64,000 bases of DNA from Polynucleobacter wuianus (lineage in GTDB: Bacteria > Pseudomonadota > Gammaproteobacteria > Burkholderiales > Burkholderiaceae), in NCBI RefSeq assembly GCF_001659725.1, contig NZ_CP015922.1:1674001-1738000 (forward strand), in the 5' to 3' direction. The notes beneath the pieces were generated by a model that saw only the letters and a program-made list of their open reading frames with translations, was not told the DNA's origin and did no database searches. A program made the translations under genes and the position numbers. Numbering within the stretch: the first letter of the stretch is position 1; each line of letters begins with the position of its first letter. Shown piece by piece: positions 1 to 7,572 of this stretch.

Positions 1-2
1 TA

Positions 3-851
3 TCAATTAAGGTAAAAGGCGCAATTCTTTCTGTTGCAATCCTTCTGATGTGCTTGCTTGTATGGCACGTTTCGACAACGCAAAAGGTGTCACCCCCGCC
101 CGGATTTTCTGCAAACTCAAGTGAGTACAACAGCTTAATGGGTCAAGGCGGAGGAGCATCAGTTCAAAAAACAGGATTTCCAACCTTAACGCAGATGGGG
201 CAAACCATTTATAAGCAACTGTCACATCCTTTTTATGACAATGGTCCTAACGATAAAGGAATTGGTATTCAACTGGCTTATTCCTTAGTTCGTGTTGGTT
301 TGGGTTTTTTATTGGCAATGATTGTGGCAATCCCATTTGGATTTTGGATTGGAATGTCGCCTTTAGCGTACGAGGCATTTAATCCTTTCATTCAAATACT
401 AAAACCAATTTCTCCCTTAGCGTGGATGCCGATTGCTCTATACACTATTAAAGACTCTTCAATTTCTGGAATATTTGTGATCTTTATTTGTTCTGTATGG
501 CCAATGCTTTTAAATACTGCATTTGGAGTAGCTAGTGTCCGTAAGGAATTATTAAATGTCACCAAAACATTAGAAGTTTCTCCCCTGCGAAAGGCATTCT
601 TGGTAATTCTTCCTGCTGCTGCACCAACAATTTTGACAGGTATGCGTATTTCTATGGGTATTGCATGGCTGGTGATCGTTGCTGCTGAGATGCTTGTTGG
701 CGGAACGGGTATCGGATATTTTCTATGGAACGAGTGGAACAACTTATCGCTCTCCAGTGTGATTTTTGCGATTCTTTTAATTGGTATTGTTGGAATGTTA
801 TTAGATACCGCATTTGCTAAGTTACAAAAGGCGGTTGCGTATGCAGAATGA
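3..851 (+). CDS. ABC transporter permease, nitrate/cyanate type (5' end outside window)
   Basis: The inner-membrane permease of a NitT/TauT-family importer for a small anion. The reading frame is open from the first bases of the window, so the true start lies upstream; an internal ATG at 48 is inside the first membrane segment and is not the start. About five hydrophobic segments follow, and the cytoplasmic EAA-like loop is visible around the EVSPLRKAFLVILPAAAP region. It overlaps the downstream ATPase by 11 bases, and that gene is followed by cyanase. Cyanate is therefore the most likely substrate, although nitrate or nitrite transporters of this family look alike. Confidence 0.85.
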   Translation, partial: SIKVKGAILSVAILLMCLLVWHVSTTQKVSPPPGFSANSSEYNSLMGQGGGASVQKTGFPTLTQMGQTIYKQLSHPFYDNGPNDKGIGIQLAYSLVRVGLGFLLAMIVAIPFGFWIGMSPLAYEAFNPFIQILKPISPLAWMPIALYTIKDSSISGIFVIFICSVWPMLLNTAFGVASVRKELLNVTKTLEVSPLRKAFLVILPAAAPTILTGMRISMGIAWLVIVAAEMLVGGTGIGYFLWNEWNNLSLSSVIFAILLIGIVGMLLDTAFAKLQKAVAYAE

Positions 852-1704
852 AAATATTTTTCTCAAAGTTTCAAATCTTAGTAAGTCATATAAAGCTGAT
901 GCACCGCCAGTATTTGAGGGTATCGATTTTGAAATCGAAAGAGGGGAGTTCGTTTGTATTATTGGACACTCTGGATGTGGAAAAACCACTATTCTGAATG
1001 TGCTCGCAGGTCTTGAGGAGTCAACTGGCGGTGATGCAATTATGCTTGGTAAACATATTCAGGGGCCCGGTCTTGAGAGAGGAGTTGTTTTTCAAGGACA
1101 TGCATTGATGCCTTGGATGACAGTATTGCAAAACGTTGCCTTTGCTGTGAAGTCAAAGTATCCCGATTGGTCAAAAGAGCAGATTAACGAGCATTCCAAA
1201 AAGTATTTGGAGATGGTTGGTTTGGTAAATGCTGAATCAAAAAAACCATCAGAATTATCTGGAGGTATGAAGCAAAGAGTTGGTATTGCTAGAGCCTTTG
1301 CAATTGAGCCTAAAATGCTACTGCTTGATGAGCCCTTTGGTGCTTTAGATGCGCTAACTCGTGGAGTGATTCAGGATGAGCTCCTCAAAATCTGCAAAGA
1401 AACCAATCAAACTGTCTTTATGATCACCCATGATGTTGATGAGGCAATCTTACTTTCAGACAAAATCATGTTGATGAGCAATGGTCCTAATGCACGCATC
1501 GCTGAAATTGTAGTTAATACCCTGCCTAAAGGTCGCCAAAGAGCAAGCTTGCATCATGACCCAATGTACTATCCAATGCGCAATCACTTAGTTGATTTCT
1601 TAGTCAATCGATCAAAGGATTTGCAAATAAAGGGTGCAAAGGGTGAGTTGGATGGTTACAAGCCAGTCATAGTCCTTCCAGGTATTGATGCAGCTGTAGC
1701 TTAA
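841..1704 (+). CDS. ABC transporter ATP-binding protein, nitrate/cyanate type
   Basis: The 287-residue ATPase that powers the upstream permease. Walker A (GHSGCGKTT), the signature LSGGMKQR and Walker B with D-loop (LLLDEPFGALD) are all present, and the long C-terminal tail is typical of NrtD/CynD proteins. I chose ATG 841, which overlaps the permease stop as expected for coupled translation; an in-frame ATG at 814 would add nine residues inside the permease gene. Cyanase follows 22 bases later in the same operon, which points to cyanate import. Substrate identity is inferred from context. Confidence 0.88.
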   Translation: MQNENIFLKVSNLSKSYKADAPPVFEGIDFEIERGEFVCIIGHSGCGKTTILNVLAGLEESTGGDAIMLGKHIQGPGLERGVVFQGHALMPWMTVLQNVAFAVKSKYPDWSKEQINEHSKKYLEMVGLVNAESKKPSELSGGMKQRVGIARAFAIEPKMLLLDEPFGALDALTRGVIQDELLKICKETNQTVFMITHDVDEAILLSDKIMLMSNGPNARIAEIVVNTLPKGRQRASLHHDPMYYPMRNHLVDFLVNRSKDLQIKGAKGELDGYKPVIVLPGIDAAVA

Positions 1705-1726
1705 TAAATTAAATCAGGAGAAGAAG

Positions 1727-2170
1727 ATGGATCGTTCAGTAGTTACACAGAAAATTATCGAAGCCAAAGTTCGCAAAGGCATGAAGTGGAGTGATATTGC
1801 CAAAGCCATTGGCGAGTCTAAGGAGTGGGTTACTGCAGGCTGCTTAGGCCAAATGACTTTTACCAAAGCCCAGGCTGAAGCTGCTGGCAAGTTATTTAAC
1901 TTAACTGATGAAGAAATGGCTTGGTTACAAATTGTTCCTTATAAAGGCTCTTTACCAACTGCAGTACCAACAGATCCATTGATCTATCGTTGGTATGAGA
2001 TTGTTAACGTGTATGGCACTACTATCAAAGAACTGATTCATGAAGAGTTTGGCGATGGCATTATGAGTGCGATTGATTTCTCCATGGATATTAAGCGTGA
2101 GCCTGACCCGAAGGGCGATCGTGTTCAAGTAGTTCTTTCGGGTAAATACCTTGCTTATAAGACTTATTAA
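1727..2170 (+). CDS. cynS: Cyanase (cyanate hydratase)
   Basis: Converts cyanate and bicarbonate to carbamate and CO2; the carbamate then breaks down to ammonia. The protein has 147 residues, close to the usual 150-160. An N-terminal helical HTH-like half is followed by the conserved catalytic C-terminal half. By alignment with the family, the catalytic Arg, Glu and Ser are R88 and E91 (in YRWYE) and S114 (in GIMSAIDF). A strong ribosome site (AGGAGAAG) precedes the ATG, and a terminator follows directly. It closes the transporter operon, supplying nitrogen from cyanate or detoxifying it. Confidence 0.97.
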   Translation: MDRSVVTQKIIEAKVRKGMKWSDIAKAIGESKEWVTAGCLGQMTFTKAQAEAAGKLFNLTDEEMAWLQIVPYKGSLPTAVPTDPLIYRWYEIVNVYGTTIKELIHEEFGDGIMSAIDFSMDIKREPDPKGDRVQVVLSGKYLAYKTY

Positions 2171-2190
2171 TCAACCTTGCCTCTCAGTTA

Positions 2191-2213
2191 GCCACCTTCG
2201 GGTGGCTTTTTAT
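2191..2213 (+). terminator. Rho-independent terminator after cynS
   Basis: A 6-bp stem GCCACC/GGTGGC with a TTCG tetraloop is followed by a T-rich run. It lies 20 bases past the cynS stop and ends the cyanate operon. Confidence 0.9.
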
Positions 2214-2257
2214 TAGAGTATTCTTAGTCATAAATGATTAAACAATAGAGATTAAGC

Positions 2258-2689
2258 ATGTCAGATAGCATTAATTTCAAAACGCTGGTGAGTCAAATCG
2301 GCGAGGCTGTGATTATTTCTGATCGGGATGAAAATATCTTGTTCTGGAATGCTTCCGCTGAGCGAATTTTTGGCTATAGTGAAGATGAGGCTTTAGGAAA
2401 AACTCTCAGCATCATTACGCCTGAGCGTTTTAGGGAGCGCCATTCTAAGGGCTACTTTCACACGATGGAAACTGGAAAAACCAAGTATGGCAATACTTTA
2501 CTGCGGGTTCCAGCGATTCATAAAGATGGTAGATCTATTTCAATTGCATTTTCAGTAACCATGATTTTTAATGACCAGGATCAGCCCGTTGCGATTGCAG
2601 CCATTATTCGCGATGAAACGGAGCGATTCCAGGAAGAACGCAAGCTCAAAGAAAAATTAGCAACTCTTGAGAAAAATACTCAATCTTAA
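2258..2689 (+). CDS. PAS domain sensor-like protein
   Basis: A stand-alone PAS domain of 143 residues. Typical PAS sequence runs from about residue 8 (VSQIGEAVIISDRDENILFWN) through the ERIFGYSEDEALGK segment to the C-terminal strand (AIAAIIRDETERFQEER), with a short charged coiled-coil tail. No kinase, GGDEF or HTH output domain is attached, so it may be a partner subunit or ligand-binding regulator. It sits one base upstream of the CbiX-like gene and is probably co-transcribed with it. Bound cofactor and target are unknown. Confidence 0.85.
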   Translation: MSDSINFKTLVSQIGEAVIISDRDENILFWNASAERIFGYSEDEALGKTLSIITPERFRERHSKGYFHTMETGKTKYGNTLLRVPAIHKDGRSISIAFSVTMIFNDQDQPVAIAAIIRDETERFQEERKLKEKLATLEKNTQS

Positions 2690-2690
2690 T

Positions 2691-3056
2691 ATGAGAGCTA
2701 TTATTTTTTTTGGGCATGGTGCGCGTGATGAACGTTGGCGTGAGCCTTTTGACCGTCTTGCTGCTTTGTGGCAAGCGCAGAATCCTGATACTCCCGTAGA
2801 ACTCGCTTTCTTAGAACTTATGCAGCCTTCTTTGTCTGGTGCAGTTCAAAAAATTGTTACACAAGGAATCAAGGATATTTTTGTTGTTCCAGTATTTTTT
2901 GGACAAGGGAGCCACTTGCGCAATGACTTTCCTAAAATATTAGAAGAGTGTCGGAGCGAGTTTTCAGAAATTTCCTTAAGTGCTACGCCTGCTGTAGGTG
3001 AAAATCTACTTGTTCTGCAGGCGATCATTGATTATGCCGATCATTCTTTGAATTAA
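2691..3056 (+). CDS. cbiX: CbiX-family sirohydrochlorin chelatase (short form)
   Basis: A 121-residue single-domain chelatase of the CbiX-small type, expected to insert cobalt or iron into sirohydrochlorin. The two metal-site histidines of the family are visible: H9 in FFGHG and H75 in QGSHLRND. ATG 2691 is the start; the longer frame from 2667 would overlap the PAS gene and lacks family similarity. In betaproteobacteria these short proteins often serve siroheme synthesis for assimilatory reductases. The metal used cannot be read from sequence. Confidence 0.85.
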   Translation: MRAIIFFGHGARDERWREPFDRLAALWQAQNPDTPVELAFLELMQPSLSGAVQKIVTQGIKDIFVVPVFFGQGSHLRNDFPKILEECRSEFSEISLSATPAVGENLLVLQAIIDYADHSLN

Positions 3057-3117
3057 TTTTATAAAGAATCTTTATCTTTTATGGGTAGCTAGGTTTAATT
3101 AGTTACTGTCGCTTAAC

Positions 3118-3140
3118 AAGCGTTACTTTAAGTAACGCTT
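3118..3140. repeat. Palindromic repeat P, copy 1
   Basis: An 11-bp perfect inverted repeat around one central T, with core GTTACTTTAAGTAAC. The same core recurs at 6710, 7573, 8830, 9459, 11083, 19071 and 39701, always between genes and usually near a tRNA-Ile 3'-half copy. A degenerate relative lies at 27880. Function unknown. Confidence 0.85.
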
Positions 3141-3157
3141 ATATTCATAAAAAGTAA

Positions 3158-3336
3158 TTTGGAGCAATGAGGTGTTAGATGGTTGTTCCAAAATTCCTGT
3201 AGTTTTGAAAACCAAAGACCGAGAGACCACTTCTTTTAAATCCCTGAATTTGCTTGCACATTTGCTTACACACCGATACTGACCACCCGCAGACCCCCTG
3301 TTTATATGGCTCTATCATGGGCTTCTGCTCTCATAA
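3158..3336 (+). repeat. Island-end repeat: hairpin, TTTGCTTACACA sites, CTCATAA core
   Basis: First of three long copies (others at 18819-18997 and 39741-39905). It begins with a near-perfect hairpin (TTTGGAGCAA/TTGTTCCAAA, arms 3158-3167 and 3183-3192). Tandem 12-mers TTTGCTTRCACA follow at 3249-3260 and 3261-3272. It ends in CTGCTCTCATAA (3325-3336). CTCATAA is the anticodon loop of tRNA-Ile(CAU). I read the 12-mers as integrase arm sites and CTCATAA as the crossover core. No integrase gene is attached. Confidence 0.65.
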
Positions 3337-3427
3337 GAAAGAAGCCTTAGGGGTCTTGTAACAAAGACCTTAATAGATTCAAGAGGTTAGTGGTGAATTA
3401 GGTGGTCAAAATTGCTTACACACCGCT

Positions 3428-3457
3428 TACACACCAGGGCTTTTTTCATGGTGTGTA
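3428..3457. repeat. Inverted repeat upstream of tRNA-Ile
   Basis: A 9-bp perfect inverted repeat (TACACACCA at 3428-3436, TGGTGTGTA at 3449-3457) separated by 12 bases. TGTGTAG-type sequence recurs at 3507-3514 and 19103-19133. The stretch 3337-3528 otherwise holds no gene I can support. Confidence 0.5.
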
Positions 3458-3528
3458 GTAAATGCGGTTTTAGTGTGGTTTTGCAGTAAAAAGCACCCCT
3501 CAAAAGGTGTGTAGTAAAAACAGTTTTA

Positions 3529-3820
3529 GGGCCCATAGCTCAGTTGGTTAGAGCAGAGGACTCATAGCGAAAGTTGTGCCTTATGCGTGGAAACTGCATA
3601 AGGGATGGTGTCAAATTCGGAGAAAGCTAAAGGTAGAAATATCCAAGCTAACGCCGAGCGAAGCTTAGTAAGAAATTACTTTGAACGTGTAGAGACTAGA
3701 CGGCACCCACCTAAGTAAGGATGTAGATCTTTATATGGTGAAGGCATAGTCCAGGGAGTAATGAAAATTACACAAACCGGAATCCTTTGGTCCTAGGTTC
3801 AAGTCCTGGTGGGCCCACCA
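3529..3820 (+). tRNA. tRNA-Ile(CAU) interrupted by a group I intron
   Basis: The 5' exon is 3529-3565 and the 3' exon is 3781-3820. Joined, they give a 77-nt cloverleaf with encoded CCA. The acceptor is GGGCCCA/TGGGCCC, the D stem GCTC/GAGC, the anticodon stem GAGGA/TCCTT around loop CTCATAA (anticodon CAT at 34-36), and the T arm CTAGG/CCTGG. A CAU anticodon in this backbone indicates the tRNA-Ile read as AUA after lysidine modification rather than tRNA-Met. The intron interrupts directly after the anticodon, as in Azoarcus tRNA-Ile. Confidence 0.92.
3566..3780 (+). ncRNA. Self-splicing group I intron (Azoarcus-like, 215 nt)
   Basis: Conserved catalytic-core segments match the Azoarcus tRNA-Ile intron as I remember it, including GGATGGTGTCAAATTCGG, AGACTAGACGGCACCC and GGCATAGTCCAGGGAGT. 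P2 is a perfect 8-bp stem (CCTTATGC/GCATAAGG) capped by a GAAA loop. The P9 region has GTAAT/ATTAC around GAAA. The last base is G (3780), as required for the 3' splice site. A GTG guide segment can pair with the exon CAT. No endonuclease ORF is present, so it cannot home by itself. Confidence 0.92.
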
Positions 3821-3955
3821 ATGAAATCAATGACTTAGGAATTTCTCCCTAAGTCGTTTTTCTTTCTGTGTCACTCAGTGTGTAAGCAATCTCTATGCCT
3901 CTTCCACTAAAGCCCCAATAGTTATAAAGACCCGCCAATGGGGCAATAAACTACT
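3821..3955 (+). repeat. Repeat R2 downstream of tRNA-Ile, copy 1
   Basis: About 135 bases closely related to 27999-28134. Both begin ATGAAATCAATG directly after the tRNA 3' end, carry a terminator-like stem, then CTCAGTGTGTAAGCAATCTC, then a GCCCCAAT...ATGGGGC inverted repeat. TGTGTAAGCAAT (3879-3890) is the reverse complement of the putative integrase arm sites. It looks like the immediate right flank of a tRNA-Ile attachment site. Confidence 0.65.
3832..3865 (+). terminator. Terminator after tRNA-Ile
   Basis: A perfect 8-bp stem GACTTAGG (3832-3839) / CCTAAGTC (3848-3855) is followed by GTTTTTC. It lies 11 bases past the tRNA CCA. Confidence 0.85.
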
Positions 3956-3963
3956 TGGAGATT

Positions 3964-4122
3964 GTGGTGGTATTTACAAATAGCTGTTTGATACTTGTAT
4001 TCTTGGCTTTAGGCAATTTACATGTGGAGATTGCAACCCTATTTGCATTGGGATCACTTGTAAGGATGGTATTCGGGAAGTTGATGGAGAAAAAGATCAG
4101 TGGCACTCAACCTAATTTATAA
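3964..4122 (+). CDS. Possible small hydrophobic protein (52 aa)
   Basis: A GTG-started frame of 53 codons behind TTGGAG. The product has a hydrophobic half (LILVFLALG... TLFALGSLV) and a basic tail, suggesting one or two membrane segments. I do not recognise it. The rest of 4123-4287 holds only the cydA ribosome site (AGAGG) and no clear gene. This could be chance; codon statistics or homologues would decide. Confidence 0.3.
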   Translation: MVVFTNSCLILVFLALGNLHVEIATLFALGSLVRMVFGKLMEKKISGTQPNL

Positions 4123-4287
4123 AGTGGTATAGACTCACGGCCAGGTGTCGAATTAAGAGGCGCTCTTTCAAGGCTATCAGCGCCTGTATTTAAGATACTA
4201 TGCCGACGGGAATGCTATTAAATGGGGCTCAGCACGCAAAGACGGTAAAGGGCATAATAAAAATATATTAAAAATAAGAGGTAAAAA

Positions 4288-5640
4288 ATGCTTGATACGC
4301 TTATTTTGAGCAGAATTCAATTTGCTTCAAATATGACTTTTCATATTCTTTTCCCAACGATATCCATTGCTTTGGGATGGGTACTTTTCTATTTCAAGGT
4401 TAAATTTAATAAGACTGGTGAGTCGGTATGGAGTGAGGCTTATCAATTTTGGGTCAAGATATTTGCCCTAACTTTTGCCCTTGGCGTAGTAAGCGGTATC
4501 ACGATGAGTTTTCAGTTTGGAACTAACTGGCCTGGATATATGCAAACGGTCGGTAATATTGCAGGACCTTTGCTTGGATACGAAGTTTTATCAGCATTCT
4601 TCCTTGAGGCAACTTTTTTGGGGATTATGTTGTTTGGCTCTAAAAGAGTCTCTCAAAGAGCTCATACTATCGCCACATTTTTAGTTGCTTTCGGTACTTC
4701 GCTTTCGGCATTCTGGATCATTGCCCTAGATTCTTGGATGCAAACCCCACAAGGGTTTGAGATGATCAATGGCCAAGCACATGCAACCAATTGGATTGAG
4801 GTTGTCTTTAATCCCTCAATGCCCTATCGCCTCCTGCACATGATGACAGCATCATTTTTGACAGTAACGTTCTTAATTGCAGGCATTTCTTCTTATCGAT
4901 ATTTGAAGGGCATCAATCTGTCTGGCAACCGAGCACTGATCAAACTGGCAATGACCGTGGCGGTAGTGTTAGCCCCTTTGCAAATTATCCTTGGTGATTC
5001 ACATGGCCTAAATACTCTAGAGTATCAGCCTGCAAAGGTAGCGGCAATGGAGGGAATTTGGGAAACAACCAAAGGCGCCCCCGCCGTTTTGTTTGCCTTG
5101 CCCGATGAAGCTATTAAAGCTAATAAATACGAAATAGCCATTCCAAAGCTGGCATCTTTATATTTGACGCACTCATTTGCGGGTGAGGTGAAGGGTTTGG
5201 ATGCCTTTCCTGGTGCAACTCCACCAGTCGCCCCCATTTTCTTTGCCTTTCGTATCATGGTCGGCATCGGTATGTTGATGCTCTTAACCGCATTCGTTGG
5301 GTTTTATCTGACAAGAAAAAATAAAGAACTACCAACCTGGCTATTAAAGGTTTTAAGCGTGATGACTTTCTCGGGTTGGGTCGGCGTAGTTGCCGGCTGG
5401 TATGTGACCGAAATAGGCAGACAGCCTTACCTTGTTAGTGGAGTGCTAAAGACTGCTGATGCGGTTACTAAAGTGCCTACTAATATGGTTTTAGGTACAC
5501 TCGTTATGTATCTTGCGCTTTATTTGGGGCTCATTGTTTCCTATATCTGGGTTGTTTTTTATTTGGCAAGACAAACTCTTCCCGTGCATATTATTGACGG
5601 GCAAAAATCAGGCTTAACTAACAGCATTGCAGGAGCATAA
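4288..5640 (+). CDS. cydA: Cytochrome bd-type quinol oxidase subunit I (short Q-loop)
   Basis: Oxidises quinol and reduces O2 to water in the inner membrane. The 450-residue protein has about nine hydrophobic segments. Family heme and proton-path residues are visible: H19, E99 (GYEV), E107 (LEATF), H184 (RLLHMM), an FRIMVG segment near 321-326 that should hold the heme methionine, and the quinol-loop motif GRQP near 377-380. It is shorter than E. coli CydA (about 520) because the Q-loop extension is missing, as in cyanide-insensitive CioA types. The subunit II gene starts 2 bases after its stop. Confidence 0.93.
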   Translation: MLDTLILSRIQFASNMTFHILFPTISIALGWVLFYFKVKFNKTGESVWSEAYQFWVKIFALTFALGVVSGITMSFQFGTNWPGYMQTVGNIAGPLLGYEVLSAFFLEATFLGIMLFGSKRVSQRAHTIATFLVAFGTSLSAFWIIALDSWMQTPQGFEMINGQAHATNWIEVVFNPSMPYRLLHMMTASFLTVTFLIAGISSYRYLKGINLSGNRALIKLAMTVAVVLAPLQIILGDSHGLNTLEYQPAKVAAMEGIWETTKGAPAVLFALPDEAIKANKYEIAIPKLASLYLTHSFAGEVKGLDAFPGATPPVAPIFFAFRIMVGIGMLMLLTAFVGFYLTRKNKELPTWLLKVLSVMTFSGWVGVVAGWYVTEIGRQPYLVSGVLKTADAVTKVPTNMVLGTLVMYLALYLGLIVSYIWVVFYLARQTLPVHIIDGQKSGLTNSIAGA

Positions 5641-5642
5641 GC

Positions 5643-6656
5643 ATGATTCCTAATTTATCTGAGGCATCTGGTTGGCTACCCCTTTTCTTTTTGGTTGCCA
5701 TGGGTATTGCAATGGTGGCTTACGTTGTTCTAGATGGATATGACTTGGGTGTAGGCATCCTATTAAATCAGGCAAGCGAATCAGAAAAAGACATCATGAT
5801 TTCATCAATTGGTCCTTTTTGGGATGCTAATGAAACATGGTTGGTGCTCGGAGTCGGTGTACTCTTGATTGCCTTTCCAATGGCGCATGGCATTATTTTG
5901 ACTGAGCTCTATCTGCCAGTGGGTATCATGTTGGCCGGTTTAATTTTACGGGGCGTTTCTTTTGACTTTCGTGCAAAAGCACATTTGAGTCAGAAGTCAG
6001 TCTGGAACTTCTTATTCTTTTTTGGTAGCTTCTTGGCCGCGGCATCTCAAGGGGTGATGGTTGGTAGAGAAGTGATTGGTTTTGACTCCGGCTACTTAGG
6101 GTGGATATTCTCGTTCATCGTGGCACTTTGTTTGCCTGCTGGATATGCCCTATTGGGGGCTGGCTGGCTGATTATGAAGACTTCTGGCGACTTACAGCTT
6201 AAGGCAGTAGGCTGGGCAAGAAGGTGTTTGTTATTCACGGCTCTAGGCGTTGGGATCATTTCTGTTGCGACACCATTCTTTAGTTCAGAAATTGCGGCTA
6301 AGTGGTTTAACTTTCCTAATGTCTTTTTCTTACTGCCTTTTCCAGTTTTGACCCTGGCGTGTTTTGTCTTAATTGATTTGAACTTGCTAAAAATGCAAAG
6401 AAATAAGCCAGCGCCAGTTTGGATTCCTTTTGCCCTTAGTGTAGCCATTTTTGTTTTAGCTTTTTTAGGGATTGCTTACAGCATGTTTCCCTATATCGTC
6501 GTAGACAAAATGACAATCTGGGAAGCGGCATCAGCTACAGAGTCATTATGGGTAATATTTTGGGGAGCGGTAGTTGTGCTACCAACCATCATTGGATACA
6601 CAATTTATTCTTACAAAATCTTCTGGGGCAAAACCGAGCCGCTTAGTTATTACTAG
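5643..6656 (+). CDS. cydB: Cytochrome bd-type quinol oxidase subunit II
   Basis: The partner membrane subunit (337 residues, eight or so hydrophobic segments) with the family motifs LDGYDLGVG near residue 31 and FWDANETWLVLG near 59. It starts 2 bases after subunit I, so translation is coupled. No CydX-like small ORF or cydCD maturation genes follow. The pair lies between the intact tRNA-Ile and a direct repeat of that tRNA's 3' half (6784-6828), which suggests it arrived as an island. A high-affinity, sulfide/cyanide-tolerant oxidase is the expected role. Confidence 0.93.
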   Translation: MIPNLSEASGWLPLFFLVAMGIAMVAYVVLDGYDLGVGILLNQASESEKDIMISSIGPFWDANETWLVLGVGVLLIAFPMAHGIILTELYLPVGIMLAGLILRGVSFDFRAKAHLSQKSVWNFLFFFGSFLAAASQGVMVGREVIGFDSGYLGWIFSFIVALCLPAGYALLGAGWLIMKTSGDLQLKAVGWARRCLLFTALGVGIISVATPFFSSEIAAKWFNFPNVFFLLPFPVLTLACFVLIDLNLLKMQRNKPAPVWIPFALSVAIFVLAFLGIAYSMFPYIVVDKMTIWEAASATESLWVIFWGAVVVLPTIIGYTIYSYKIFWGKTEPLSYY

Positions 6657-6709
6657 AGTAATAATATTTACATCGCTTGAATCAAGGAAGCTTTAGGATT
6701 CGAGCTTTT

Positions 6710-6732
6710 GAGCATTACTTTAAGTAACGCTC
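6710..6732. repeat. Palindromic repeat P, copy 2
   Basis: GAGC-ATTACTTTAAGTAAC-GCTC, imperfect at one base pair. It lies 51 bases upstream of an eroded hairpin relative (GAAGCAACGAAGTGTTAGATGC) and the tRNA-Ile 3'-half repeat. Confidence 0.75.
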
Positions 6733-6783
6733 ACCAACATTAAGTACAAGTACATTGAAGCAACGAAGTGTTAGATGCTTGCT

Positions 6784-6828
6784 CTCATAATCCTTTGGTC
6801 CCAGGTTCAAGTCCTGGTGGGCCCACCA
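6784..6828 (+). repeat. Direct repeat of tRNA-Ile 3' half without intron (attachment-site scar)
   Basis: CTCATAATCC followed by the whole variable, T-arm, acceptor and CCA part of tRNA-Ile(CAU), differing from the intact gene by one base (T to C in the T arm). The anticodon loop is continuous here, with no intron. The 5' half is missing and CTG precedes CTCAT, so it is not a functional tRNA. It fits the far-end attachment site of an island beginning at the intact tRNA. Confidence 0.8.
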
Positions 6829-6835
6829 GAAAAGC

Positions 6836-6866
6836 AAACCCTCATCAGTAATGGTGAGGGTTTTGT
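6836..6866. terminator. Terminator between tRNA scar and DsbA-like gene
   Basis: AAACCCTCA/TGAGGGTTT stem followed by TGTCTTT. Near-identical hairpins follow the tRNA 3' halves at 8794 and 39952. On the minus strand it ends the DsbA-like gene. Confidence 0.85.
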
Positions 6867-6869
6867 CTT

Positions 6870-7526
6870 TTAGCCCTTTTGAATTAGTTGCTCAAATGCA
6901 TTTATGAATGACTCGGGAGGCTGGGCACCTTGTAAAAGGTATTGATTATTAAGAATGATTGATGGAACAGAGCTAATACCAGCACTTGTATAGGTAGCTT
7001 CTTCTTCACGCACTTCGTTAGCAAATTCATTGTTTTTGAGTAATTCTTTAGCTCTGTCTTTGTCTAGCCCAGCACGTATTACCGCATCTATCAAGTTTTC
7101 TTGATCATCTAAATTTATGGCAAGGCAAAAGTAAGTATTGAGCAATTCTTTTTTAAGATCAGCTTGCTTTTGCAAGTCATATTCTTTGGCAGCCCAATAC
7201 AAAAGACGGTGGCAATCAAAAGTGTTGTAAACCCTTTTTCTACCTTCTGGATGAAATGCAAATCCAGCTTCTAACGCTTTAGCCCTAATATTAGATTGAT
7301 TGGCTTTAACTTGGTCCGCAGTTAAGCCATATTTTTCTGTGAGATGCTCAATAGCGTCTTGTCCACCCTTAGGCATATTTGGATTAAGCTCAAAGGGATG
7401 AAAATGTACTTCAAAATTTGCCTTATTGCTTAACCCGGCTATGGCCTGATTGAGGTTGCCTAATCCGACAGCACACCAGGGGCAAGCTACATCGGATACA
7501 TAGTCTATTTTGATAGTAGGTTTCAT
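6870..7526 (-). CDS. DsbA-family oxidoreductase, FrnE-like
   Basis: A 218-residue thioredoxin-fold protein of the 2-hydroxychromene isomerase/FrnE branch. The active-site CPWC lies at residues 15-18 and the cis-Pro region (SAGISSVPSIIL) near 180-190, giving disulfide oxidoreductase or isomerase activity. There is no signal peptide, so it should be cytoplasmic. Its 3' end abuts the terminator at 6836 and it is flanked by P repeats on both sides. FrnE proteins are often linked to oxidative stress; its client proteins are unknown. Confidence 0.88.
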   Translation of the reverse strand: MKPTIKIDYVSDVACPWCAVGLGNLNQAIAGLSNKANFEVHFHPFELNPNMPKGGQDAIEHLTEKYGLTADQVKANQSNIRAKALEAGFAFHPEGRKRVYNTFDCHRLLYWAAKEYDLQKQADLKKELLNTYFCLAINLDDQENLIDAVIRAGLDKDRAKELLKNNEFANEVREEEATYTSAGISSVPSIILNNQYLLQGAQPPESFINAFEQLIQKG

Positions 7527-7572
7527 CGCTTTATTCTACAGAAGCAAATTAGTAATGAAATGAAAGATAAAT

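Noticed and set aside
3057..4287. CRISPR array
   Set aside because: The repeats here are few, irregularly spaced and of several kinds; no regular repeat-spacer pattern occurs anywhere in the window.
6784..6828. Further tRNA-Ile genes at the CCA-ending repeats
   Set aside because: The 5' acceptor, D arm and half of the anticodon stem are missing at each copy, so none can fold as a tRNA.
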